Assembly: GCA_035556215.1 (NCBI GenBank)
Contig: DATMFI010000004.1
Span: 66,501 to 130,500, forward strand
Reading direction: 5' to 3'
Source: Palsa-892 sp035556215
GTDB taxonomy: Bacteria; Pseudomonadota; Alphaproteobacteria; Rhizobiales; Xanthobacteraceae
Length of the DNA: 64,000 nt
Shown: one piece after another, positions 1-7,817 of the stretch
Layout: the number at the start of each line of letters is the position of its first letter
Position numbering within the stretch: the stretch's first letter is position 1
The notes under the pieces: generated by a model
Seen by the model: only the letters and a program-made list of their open reading frames with translations
Databases searched by the model: none
Told to the model about the DNA's origin: nothing
Translations under genes and position numbers: made by a program

Positions 1-2
1 AG

Positions 3-1475
3 GAGCTGTTTGCAAAACACGACGCCAAAATCCGCTATCGCGAACTCGATGAAGCGGCGCGTGTCGAACTTCTCGCGCGGCATCTGCAAAGCGATACGCT
101 GCTCGCGGCGGATCTCGGGGGCTTTTCAGACGAAGCGCAGTCGGAGCTTGGCGTCGTTCGCGCCGCGGCCGAAGCGCGACGCCGCTACGGCGAAATGGCC
201 GTGCAGAACTATGTGATTTCCAAGGCGGAAAGCGTCTCCGACGTGCTCGAGGTCGCGCTGCTCCTGAAGGAAGCCGGGTTGTTCAGCGCCGAAGACGGGC
301 TCGCGCTCAACATCGCGCCGCTGTTCGAGACCATCGACGATCTGCGCGCCTGCGCCCGGATCATGGACGCGCTCCTGTCGCTGCCGGCTTACCGCAAATG
401 GATCGCCGGGCGCGGCGGCATTCAGGAAGTGATGCTCGGCTACTCCGACAGCAACAAGGACGGCGGTTTCCTGACCTCGATCTGGGAGCTCTACAAGGCC
501 GAGGGCGAGCTTGTGGACGTCTTCCGCCGCCACGGCATCCGGCTTTGCCTGTTCCACGGCCGCGGCGGCTCGGTGGGGCGCGGCGGCGGACCAAGCTATC
601 AGGCGATCATCGCGCAGCCGCCCGGCGCCGTGCAGGGCCGCATCCGCATCACCGAACAGGGCGAAGTCATCGCCGCCAAATATTCGAGCGCCGAAGTCGG
701 CCGCCGCAACCTCGAGACCCTCGCCGCCGCGACGCTGGAGGCTTCGCTGCTGCATCCGGCGAACGATGCGCGCGAGAACGTCTATGCCGAAGTGATGGAG
801 GAGCTTTCCGCCACCGCCTACAAGGCCTATCGCGATCTCGTTTACGAAACGCCGGGCTTCGAGGATTACTTCCGGCAATCGACCGTCATCAGCGAAATCG
901 CGCGGCTCAATATCGGCAGCCGCCCTTCTTCGCGTACGCGCTCGCAGAAGATCGAGGATCTACGCGCCATCCCGTGGGTGTTCAGCTGGTCGCAATCGCG
1001 CATCATGCTGCCGGGCTGGTACGGCTTCGGCAGCGCGGTCAAAGCGTGGCTTGCCGCGCATCCCCGGCCGGGCATGGATGTGCTGCAGGCCATGTACGAA
1101 AAGTGGCCGTTCTTCCGCGTCGTGCTGTCGAATGTCGATATGGTGCTCGCCAAGACCGATATCGGCATCGCCTCGCGCTACGCCGATCTCGTCGAAGACC
1201 GCGCGTTGAGCGAGACGATCTTCAGGCGCATCCGCAATGAGTGGCAGCTCACCATCGAGATGGTGTGCAAGATCATGAAGCAGCAGGCGCTGCTCGAAAG
1301 CAATCCGCTGCTCGCCCGCTCGATCCGCAACCGCTTCGCCTATCTCGACCCGCTCAATCACGTGCAGATCGAACTCCTGAAGCGCGAGCGCGCCAAAGGC
1401 GGCGACGAGCGCGTCATCGAAGGCATTCACCTCACGATCAACGGTATCGCGGCCGGTTTGAGAAACAGCGGCTAA
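3..1475 (+). CDS. ppc: Phosphoenolpyruvate carboxylase, C-terminal part (5' end outside window)
   Basis: Anaplerotic enzyme that carboxylates phosphoenolpyruvate to oxaloacetate. The open frame runs in from the window edge, so about 490 C-terminal residues of a protein normally near 900 residues are visible. Family motifs are present: GYSDSNKDGG at about 438-467, the glycine-rich FHGRGGSVGRGGGP loop at about 550-595, and QPPGAVQGRIRITEQGE just after. The protein ends with ...AAGLRNSG, close to the usual NTG-type terminus. The first in-frame ATG (about 195) is internal, not the real start. The TAA stop overlaps the stop codon of the convergent ligD. Confidence 0.97.
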   Translation, partial: ELFAKHDAKIRYRELDEAARVELLARHLQSDTLLAADLGGFSDEAQSELGVVRAAAEARRRYGEMAVQNYVISKAESVSDVLEVALLLKEAGLFSAEDGLALNIAPLFETIDDLRACARIMDALLSLPAYRKWIAGRGGIQEVMLGYSDSNKDGGFLTSIWELYKAEGELVDVFRRHGIRLCLFHGRGGSVGRGGGPSYQAIIAQPPGAVQGRIRITEQGEVIAAKYSSAEVGRRNLETLAAATLEASLLHPANDARENVYAEVMEELSATAYKAYRDLVYETPGFEDYFRQSTVISEIARLNIGSRPSSRTRSQKIEDLRAIPWVFSWSQSRIMLPGWYGFGSAVKAWLAAHPRPGMDVLQAMYEKWPFFRVVLSNVDMVLAKTDIGIASRYADLVEDRALSETIFRRIRNEWQLTIEMVCKIMKQQALLESNPLLARSIRNRFAYLDPLNHVQIELLKRERAKGGDERVIEGIHLTINGIAAGLRNSG

Positions 1476-3334
1476 AGCTTCGGCAGCGATTGCTTGAGCG
1501 CGCGATAGCCCTTCCACGGATCGCCGGCGCGCGCGAGCTTCTTCGCGTCCTCGACGCTGTAGGGGTGAGCGTCCCTGAGCTTGCCGAGACTGCGCCATGT
1601 GAGGGGTATTGCGACAAACGCGCCTTTTCTCGCGCGCGTGGAATAAGGGCAGATCGCCGTCGCGCCGCGCTGGTTGCGAAGGTAATCGACGAAGATGCGG
1701 CCCGCGCGTTTCTTCTTCGACATGTTGGCGACGTAGTGCTCGGGATCCTGCTCTTCCATCAGCCGCGCCATCGCCTCGGCAAAAACGCGATGCTCGTCCC
1801 AGGAGTGCCTGGGCGCAAGCGGCACGACGACGTGAATACCCTTGCCGCCGGTCACCATCGGGAAAGACTCCAGATCGAATTCCTCGAGGCGCTTCTTCAT
1901 ATCGAACGCCGCGTCCTTCACCTTGGCGAAGGGGAGCCCCTCGTCCGGATCGAGATCGAATACGAGGCGATCGGGCTTCTCGACCGCGCCGGTATGCGAG
2001 CCCCAGATGTGCAATTCCAAAACGCCCATCTGCACCGCGGCGATGACGCCGGAAATATCCTCGACATACATGTATTCGCCGATGCCGGATTTTTCCCTGA
2101 TGCGAATTTTGCGAAGTTCCTCCGGCCAGCCGGGTGACGCGTGCTTCTGGAAGAAGCATTCCTGCTCTCGCCCCTGGGGGCAGCGCACGAGCGAGAGCGG
2201 ACGATCGGCAATATGCGGCAGGATGAGATCCTTGATCGCGACATAATATTCGACGAGGCCGCGTTTGGTGACGCCCTGCCCCGGAAACACCACGCGATCG
2301 GGATGCGTGATGCGAACGCCCTCGATCTCGCCGGCTTCCGGTTTCGTGAGCTTGACGGCTTTGGCTTTCGGCATCGGCTTCTCCCGGACGATTTCACGCG
2401 CGGGCTTGTCCTCGCGCAGGCCCTTGAAACTCCCCTGCCGCACCAGACCGTCGCGGGTCCAGCCGCGGAACGCAATCTCGGCGACAAGCACCGGCTCGAC
2501 GAAATTGGCGTGCCGCACGATCGCGCGCGGCACCTTCGGCACCGGCGGCGTCTCGCGTGCGTGCTTTTTGAACAGCTTGGCCAATTGATCGAGCTGCTCG
2601 CCGGTGTAGCCGGAGCCGACGCGGCCGGCGTAGCGCAGCTTTCCCTCCTCGTGCGCCGCGAGCAGCAGCGACGAAAACGGCCGCCCCGCCTTGCCGGAGG
2701 GCCGCCAGCCGATGACGACGAACTCCTGCTCCATGCCGCATTTCACCTTGAGCCAGCCATGCGCACGGCCCGAGCGGTAGCGTTCGTTGCGATTTTTCGA
2801 GACGATGCCTTCGAGTTTCAAATCGCATGCACGGGCGAATACAGCCCTGGCTTCGCCGCGAATGTGATCGGAATAGAGCAGCGGCGCGCGGGCGCCTGCG
2901 AGAAGCGCCTTCAGCTTCTCCTTGCGCTCGTGCAAAGGCCGCGCGCGCAGATCCTCGCCGTCGAGATGCAGGAGATCGAACAGATAATAGCCGAAGCCGC
3001 CCGTTCCTTCCGAGAGCGCCTCTTGAAGCGCGCCGAAATCGGTATGGCCTTCGGCGCCGGCAACGGCAATCTCGCCATCAAGCAGCGCCGCGCGGCACGG
3101 CAGCGCCGCCAGCGCCGGCACCAGGCTCTCGAATTTCTTCGTCCAGTCGAGGCCGTTCCGCGTGCGGATCACCGCCCGCTCGCCCGCGACCGAAGCGATC
3201 GCGCGATAGCCGTCGAACTTGATCTCGTGCAGCCATTCATCGCCGGGCGGGGGCGCGTCAACGAGTGTCGCGAGTTGCGGCTTGACGAACGCCGGAAGCT
3301 TCAGCGGCGAGAACTTGGAGGCGCGCTTTGAATC
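1472..3334 (-). CDS. ligD: LigD, ATP-dependent DNA ligase plus polymerase/primase part (downstream of frameshift)
   Basis: Ligase and polymerase modules of the bacterial non-homologous end-joining ligase LigD. The ligase nucleotidyl-lysine motif EIKFDGYRAIA is encoded at about 3200-3226, upstream of the first Met in this frame (3172), so translation cannot sensibly begin there. Then come RTRNGLDWTKKF, the OB-fold part, and a C-terminal archaeo-eukaryotic-type primase domain with LVFDLDPDEG and TGGKGIHVVVPL. The frame joins the upstream phosphoesterase frame exactly through an A9 run at 3335-3343 by a -1 shift; the joined product would be about 831 residues, the usual length of PE-Lig-Pol LigD. 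Overlaps the ppc stop by 4 nt. Partner ku is directly upstream. Confidence 0.9.
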   Translation of the reverse strand, partial: DSKRASKFSPLKLPAFVKPQLATLVDAPPPGDEWLHEIKFDGYRAIASVAGERAVIRTRNGLDWTKKFESLVPALAALPCRAALLDGEIAVAGAEGHTDFGALQEALSEGTGGFGYYLFDLLHLDGEDLRARPLHERKEKLKALLAGARAPLLYSDHIRGEARAVFARACDLKLEGIVSKNRNERYRSGRAHGWLKVKCGMEQEFVVIGWRPSGKAGRPFSSLLLAAHEEGKLRYAGRVGSGYTGEQLDQLAKLFKKHARETPPVPKVPRAIVRHANFVEPVLVAEIAFRGWTRDGLVRQGSFKGLREDKPAREIVREKPMPKAKAVKLTKPEAGEIEGVRITHPDRVVFPGQGVTKRGLVEYYVAIKDLILPHIADRPLSLVRCPQGREQECFFQKHASPGWPEELRKIRIREKSGIGEYMYVEDISGVIAAVQMGVLELHIWGSHTGAVEKPDRLVFDLDPDEGLPFAKVKDAAFDMKKRLEEFDLESFPMVTGGKGIHVVVPLAPRHSWDEHRVFAEAMARLMEEQDPEHYVANMSKKKRAGRIFVDYLRNQRGATAICPYSTRARKGAFVAIPLTWRSLGKLRDAHPYSVEDAKKLARAGDPWKGYRALKQSLPKL

Positions 3335-3966
3335 TTTTTTTTTGAGCCGGAAGCGGTCTGTTTCTTCGGCTTGTTCGAGTGCCAGACCTTCTTGCCTTCG
3401 GCGATCTCGTCCATCGCGCGGCCGCTCGCGACGCTATCGGTTTCGCGCTCGACAGCGGGCTTGCCGTTGCTGCGCGCGACTTCGTCCTTTTCCTTGATAA
3501 GCAGCCAGTTGTCCTTGTCCTTATCGCGCTTGCTGCGCGCGCGAAGCTGCACCAAGGCCCAGTTGCCCTTCAGCCGCTCGCCGTGCAACTCAAAACCGAG
3601 CTTGCCCTTCTTCATTGCCTCGTCGGGGTTGCCGTGCGGCTTCCACCAGCCGCGATCCCATAGCATCACCGTGCCGCCGCCGTATTCGCCTTTCGGAATC
3701 GTCCCCTCGAAGCCGCCATAGGCGACAGGATGATCCTCAACATGAACGGCAAGCCGCTTGTCGTTTGGGTTCTCGCTCGGCCCCTTCGGCACCGCCCAGC
3801 TCATCAGCGTGCCGTTCCACTCCAGGCGGAAATCGTAGTGCAGCCTGCGCGCGGCGTGCTTCTGGATGACGTAGGACAGCTTCTTGCTGGATTTCGCGGA
3901 TTTGCCTTTCGGCTCGGCGGTGCGCGTGAAATCGCGTTTGGCGCGATATTTGGTCAGCCGGTCCAC
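3301..3966 (-). CDS. ligD: LigD N-terminal 3'-phosphoesterase domain (ends after the A9 frameshift site)
   Basis: N-terminal 3'-phosphoesterase module of LigD, which trims 3' phosphates and ribonucleotides at broken ends. The family core is clear: VIQKHAARRLHYDFRLEW, SWAVPKGPS, VEDHPVAYGGFEGTIPKGEYGGG and WALVQLRA (about residues 32-145). The 221-residue frame ends with a Lys/Ser-rich tail and stops at 3301, just past a TCA AAA AAA AAG stretch. As read it is a stand-alone phosphoesterase; a -1 shift at A_AAA_AAG restores the full PE-Lig-Pol enzyme. Either programmed frameshifting or transcript slippage, a real disrupting mutation, or a homopolymer sequencing error. The start lies 3 nt after the ku stop. 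Confidence 0.9.
   Translation of the reverse strand: MDRLTKYRAKRDFTRTAEPKGKSAKSSKKLSYVIQKHAARRLHYDFRLEWNGTLMSWAVPKGPSENPNDKRLAVHVEDHPVAYGGFEGTIPKGEYGGGTVMLWDRGWWKPHGNPDEAMKKGKLGFELHGERLKGNWALVQLRARSKRDKDKDNWLLIKEKDEVARSNGKPAVERETDSVASGRAMDEIAEGKKVWHSNKPKKQTASGSKKKIQSAPPSSRR
3334..3343 (-). other. A9 slippery site in ligD (A_AAA_AAG, -1)
   Basis: On the coding strand the frame reads TCA AAA AAA AAG. It contains the heptamer A_AAA_AAG, the same slippery sequence used for -1 frameshifting in Escherichia coli dnaX. A one-base backward slip here continues as GAT TCA AAG in the ligase frame. I saw no convincing upstream Shine-Dalgarno-like stimulator or strong downstream stem, so whether the shift is efficient is unknown. 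Confidence 0.6.
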
Positions 3967-3969
3967 GGC

Positions 3970-4827
3970 TCAGGCCGCCTTGCGGCGGCCGGGTTTGCGG
4001 CGAGTTGATTTGCGGCGGCTCGTTGTCTTCTTGCCGCTGGCTTTTTCGTCGCCGCCTTTGCCGACGCTCTTGCGAAGCGCCTCCATGAGGTCGATCACCT
4101 GCGCCGTCGGGCGCGTCTCCTCTATCTGGCGCACCTGACGGTGCTCGGCCTTGGCCTCGATCAATTCTCGCAGCGCTTCCTCGTAGGAATCCTTGAAAGC
4201 CGCCGGATCGAATTTCTTGCTCTTCTTCTTGATCAGCTCCTCGGCGAGCTCGATCATATCCTTCTCGGGCTCATGCTCCTTGATGCCGGTGAAGGCTGTG
4301 CTCGCCTTCTTCACTTCGTCGGCATAGCGCAGCGTCTCGAGCAGCATACCCTTGCCGCAGGCCTTGAGCGCCACAAGCGTGCCCTTGCCGCGAATGACGA
4401 TCTGGCCGAGGCCGACCTTTTTGGCTTTCTTCAATGCATCGCGCAGCACGATGAAGGCTTCGTCGTCCTCGTCTTCGTCGGGCACGACGAAATACGGCCG
4501 CTCGAAATAGATCGGGTCGATCTCGTGCAGGTCGACGAACTGGACAAGATCGAGCGTCTTCTTCGCCTCTAACTTCAGCTTGTCGATCTCTTTGTCTTCG
4601 AGCAGCACATATTTGCCCTTCTCGAGCTCGTAGCCCTTGACGATCTCATCGGTGTCGACCGGGCCGATGTCGGGCACGACCTTCTGATAGCGAATGCGGG
4701 CGCCGCTCGGCTTGTGAATCTGGTGAAAGGAAATTTTGGCGTTCGATTTGGTCGCTGGCACGACCTCGATCGGGATCGAAACGAGTGACAGCCGGATATT
4801 GCCGGACCAGTACGCGCGCGTTGGCAT
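3970..4827 (-). CDS. ku: Ku protein (NHEJ end-binding)
   Basis: Bacterial Ku homodimer subunit that threads onto DNA ends and recruits LigD. The 285-residue protein begins MPTRAYWSGNIRLSLVSIPIEV, a typical Ku N-terminus, and has the core Ku fold throughout (HKPSGARIRYQKV, YVLLEDKEIDKLKLE, YFERPYFVVPDE). The C-terminal 30 residues are a Lys/Arg-rich tail (SRRKSTRRKPGRRKAA), as in many DNA-bridging bacterial Ku proteins. An AGGGAGA ribosome-binding site precedes the ATG. ligD starts 3 nt after the ku stop, so the two are surely co-transcribed. Confidence 0.97.
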   Translation of the reverse strand: MPTRAYWSGNIRLSLVSIPIEVVPATKSNAKISFHQIHKPSGARIRYQKVVPDIGPVDTDEIVKGYELEKGKYVLLEDKEIDKLKLEAKKTLDLVQFVDLHEIDPIYFERPYFVVPDEDEDDEAFIVLRDALKKAKKVGLGQIVIRGKGTLVALKACGKGMLLETLRYADEVKKASTAFTGIKEHEPEKDMIELAEELIKKKSKKFDPAAFKDSYEEALRELIEAKAEHRQVRQIEETRPTAQVIDLMEALRKSVGKGGDEKASGKKTTSRRKSTRRKPGRRKAA

Positions 4828-5010
4828 GATGTCTCCCTGGGCCCATCCCTAACGCTCCAACTTTAATCGAGTTCCGCCGGACGCCGGTAAGACCCCGCGT
4901 TGCTCCGGCATGGGTTTATCGTATGATCTTCGCGTCAGGCGCATATGGCGCGCTGGCGATGGATTTGGCATTTTTCAAGGGCGGATATGCCGCCCGGCAG
5001 GGATTGATCC

Positions 5011-6042
5011 GTGGTCCTTCTTCATCGCCGCAGCGTGCTCTGGGGCCTTGCGGCTTCAGCGCTGCCGTTTTCCGCGCAGGCGCAGGACGCCATCACCGAC
5101 GGCGCCGGGCGCAAGGTCACTATTCCGGCGAAGGCCGCCCGCGTGCTGCCGGCCGGGCCGCCCGCCGCGATTTTGCTCTATACGCTCGCGCCCGATCTCC
5201 TCGCCGGCTGGCCGCGCACGCCGCGCCCGAACGAGCGCGCCTTCCTCCTGCCCGATGTTGCAAGCCGTCCCGAGATCGGCCGCATCACCGGGCGCGGCAA
5301 TACCGCGAACCTTGAAGTCATCGTGCAGATGAAGCCCGATCTCATTCTCGATGCCGGCGCGACGACGCAGACCTTCGTTTCGATGGCCGACCGCGTGCAG
5401 GAGCAGACCGGCGTTCCCTATGCGCTGCTCGACGGGCGCATTGAACTTGCCGCCGACACTTATCGCACGCTCGGCAAGCTGCTTCGCCGCGAAGCCAACG
5501 CGGAAGTTCTCGCCCGCGAGAGCGAAACGATTTTACGCACGGTGCGCGAGCGCGTAGCGAAAGTGCCGAACGATAAGCGCCCGCGCGTCTATTATGCGCG
5601 CGGGCCGCGCGGGCTCGAGACTGGGCTTGCGGGTTCGATCAACGTCGAATCGATCGAGATCATGGGCGCGCGCAACGTCGCGAGCGGCCAGCGCGGCGGG
5701 CTCACCTCGGTATCGCTCGAACAGGTGCTTGCCTGGGACCCCGAGGTCATCGTCACCATCGAGGAAAGCTTTGCCGACGCCGTGCGCAGCGATCCGAACT
5801 GGGCCGCCGTCTCGGCGGTCAAGACGGGGCGCGTGCATCTTGCGCCGAAGCTGCCGTTCGGCTGGATCGACTTTCCGCCTTCGGTGAACCGGCTGATCGG
5901 CCTGCCGTGGCTCGGCAAGATTTTCTATCCGGAAATTTTCACCGAAGACCTGAAAGCCGTCGCGCGCTCGTTCTATTCGAAATTCTATCATGTCGAGGTG
6001 AGCGGCGCGCAGCTCGACGGCATCCTGGCGGGCCGCGGCTGA
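5011..6042 (+). CDS. ABC transporter periplasmic substrate-binding protein (iron-complex/corrinoid type)
   Basis: Periplasmic receptor of a FecB/BtuF-type importer. The GTG start is preceded by AGGGA and followed by a twin-arginine-like signal (HRRSVLWGLAASALPFSAQA, cleavage near residue 24), suggesting Tat export. No lipobox is seen. The body fits the TroA-like two-lobe fold (KPDLILDAG, LEQVLAWDPEVIV). It is the first gene of a tightly overlapped three-gene importer operon: its TGA overlaps the permease ATG by one base. Substrate could be Fe-siderophore, haem, cobalamin or another metal complex; the sequence does not decide. Confidence 0.88.
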   Translation: MVLLHRRSVLWGLAASALPFSAQAQDAITDGAGRKVTIPAKAARVLPAGPPAAILLYTLAPDLLAGWPRTPRPNERAFLLPDVASRPEIGRITGRGNTANLEVIVQMKPDLILDAGATTQTFVSMADRVQEQTGVPYALLDGRIELAADTYRTLGKLLRREANAEVLARESETILRTVRERVAKVPNDKRPRVYYARGPRGLETGLAGSINVESIEIMGARNVASGQRGGLTSVSLEQVLAWDPEVIVTIEESFADAVRSDPNWAAVSAVKTGRVHLAPKLPFGWIDFPPSVNRLIGLPWLGKIFYPEIFTEDLKAVARSFYSKFYHVEVSGAQLDGILAGRG

Positions 6043-7055
6043 TGCGACAGAGCTTGGGCGGCGGGCTCGCCGTGGCTTCGCTGATTTTGATTGCCGGTAT
6101 CGGCCTTGCATTCGCAATCGGCCGCTACCCGGTTTCGCTGATCGAACTTGGCCGCGTATTGCTTGCCAAAATCACCGGCGAACCTTCCAGCCTCTCCCCC
6201 GCTGTAGAAACCGTCATCTGGCAAATTCGCGGCCCGCGTGTCGTCGCGGCCGTACTGGTCGGCGCCGGGCTTTCAGTGGCGGGTGCCGCCTTTCAGGGCC
6301 TGTTCCGCAACCCGCTCGTTTCGCCCGATATTCTCGGCGCGTCATCGGGCGCGGCGCTCGGTGCCGTGCTCGGGATTTATTTTTCGCTCGGCGTGTTCGG
6401 CATTCAGGGCCTCGCTTTCATCGGCGGGCTCGCGGCGGTGGTCGCCGTTTACGGTATCGGATCGGCGCTGCGCGGCGGCGACACCATTTTGGTGCTCGTG
6501 CTCACCGGCGTCGTCGTCGGCTCGCTGCTCGGCGCGGGCATCGGCCTCATCAAATATCTCGCCGATCCCTATAACCAGCTTCCCGCCATCACCTTCTGGC
6601 TGCTCGGCAGCCTGTCCGCGACGAGCCCTTCCGATCTTCTGCCGCTTATCGGCCCGGTGCTCGCCGGCACTTTCATCCTGCTGGCGCTGCGGTGGCGAAT
6701 GAACGCCATGAGCCTGCCGGAAGAGGAAGCCCGCGCGCTCGGCATCCCGACCGGATTGCTACGCGGCGCGGTGGTTGCCGCCGCGACGCTCGCCACAGCG
6801 GCAAGCGTCTCCGCCGCCGGTATCATCGGCTGGGTCGGGCTTGTCGTGCCGCACCTCGCGCGCTTTCTCGTCGGCCCAAGCTTTCCGCGCCTTCTGCCCA
6901 CGACAGCCATTCTCGGCGGCGGCTATCTCCTTTTGATCGACACGCTCGCCCGCACGATGGCAGTCGTCGAAGTGCCGCTCGGCATTCTCACGGCGGTGAT
7001 CGGCACGCCGTTCTTCATCGCGCTCCTGCGCCAGGCGCACCGGAGCTGGTCATGA
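6042..7055 (+). CDS. ABC transporter permease, FecCD/BtuC family
   Basis: Inner-membrane permease of the metal-complex importer. The 337-residue protein is strongly hydrophobic with about ten predicted membrane segments, the normal BtuC/FecC size. Family landmarks are LSVAGAAFQGLFRNPLVSPDILG near residues 80-102, a long central membrane core, and GIIGWVGLVVPHLAR with the coupling region near residue 265. I take the ATG at 6042 (TGATG overlap with the upstream gene) rather than the longer frame beginning at 5907, whose N-terminus is only an overlap shadow. It overlaps the ATPase gene by ATGA. Confidence 0.93.
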   Translation: MRQSLGGGLAVASLILIAGIGLAFAIGRYPVSLIELGRVLLAKITGEPSSLSPAVETVIWQIRGPRVVAAVLVGAGLSVAGAAFQGLFRNPLVSPDILGASSGAALGAVLGIYFSLGVFGIQGLAFIGGLAAVVAVYGIGSALRGGDTILVLVLTGVVVGSLLGAGIGLIKYLADPYNQLPAITFWLLGSLSATSPSDLLPLIGPVLAGTFILLALRWRMNAMSLPEEEARALGIPTGLLRGAVVAAATLATAASVSAAGIIGWVGLVVPHLARFLVGPSFPRLLPTTAILGGGYLLLIDTLARTMAVVEVPLGILTAVIGTPFFIALLRQAHRSWS

Positions 7056-7813
7056 TCCTGGAAGCGCGCGGCCTCACCGTCGGCTATGGCAGCCACGCCG
7101 TCGGCTCCGGTTTCAATGTCGCGATAGCCGGCGGCGAAGTGCTGGCGCTGCTCGGCCCGAACGGCGGCGGCAAGACGACGCTCTTGAAAACGCTGCTCGG
7201 GCTCCTGCCGCCGCTCGGCGGTGAAATCCGGCTTGCCGATGCCACGCTGACGAGTCTTTCGGTGCGCGAGCGCGCGCGGCACCTCGCTTACGTGCCGCAG
7301 GTGCATAGCGGCCTGTTCGCCTTCTCGGTGGAAGAACTCGTGCTGATGGGCCGCAGCGCCCACACGCCGCTGCTCGCCGGGCCGTCGCAGCGCGACCGCG
7401 AAATCGCATGGGCGACCATCGAGCGGCTCGGCATCCGGCATCTCGCGGAGAAACCTTACACGCAAATTTCCGGCGGCGAGCGGCAGCTTGCGCTCGTCGC
7501 GCGGGCGCTCGCCCAGGAGCCGCGCCTCGTGATCTTCGACGAGCCGACCGCGAGCCTCGACTTCGGCAACCAGGGCAAAGTTATGCGCGAAGTCCGGCGG
7601 CTCGCCGCCGATGGCCTCGGCGTCATTTTCTCGACGCACGATCCGAACCAGGCGCTCCGCCACGCCGACCGCGCGCTGCTGCTTCGCGACGGCCGGACGC
7701 TCGCGCTCGGGCGCTCGCACGACGTCATCACGCAGGAAAATCTGCGCGCACTCTACGGCACGGATATTCTGAAAGTGGGCACCGGCGGCGAAGCCGCTTT
7801 CCTGCCCGGCTGA
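7052..7813 (+). CDS. ABC transporter ATP-binding protein (FepC/BtuD type)
   Basis: Cytoplasmic ATPase of the importer, 253 residues. Walker A GPNGGGKT is at residues 35-42, the signature SGGER at 140-144, Walker B LVIFDEP at 159-165 and the switch histidine in STHDPNQ at 196. The start ATG at 7052 overlaps the permease stop (ATGA), which fixes it against the longer frame that begins inside the permease gene. It is the last gene of the operon and converges on the GGDEF-EAL gene with only 4 nt between stops. Confidence 0.95.
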   Translation: MILEARGLTVGYGSHAVGSGFNVAIAGGEVLALLGPNGGGKTTLLKTLLGLLPPLGGEIRLADATLTSLSVRERARHLAYVPQVHSGLFAFSVEELVLMGRSAHTPLLAGPSQRDREIAWATIERLGIRHLAEKPYTQISGGERQLALVARALAQEPRLVIFDEPTASLDFGNQGKVMREVRRLAADGLGVIFSTHDPNQALRHADRALLLRDGRTLALGRSHDVITQENLRALYGTDILKVGTGGEAAFLPG

Positions 7814-7817
7814 GGCG

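Noticed and set aside
1472..3172. LigD starting at the Met at 3172
   Set aside because: The catalytic Lys motif lies upstream of that Met in the same frame, so this start would remove the active site.
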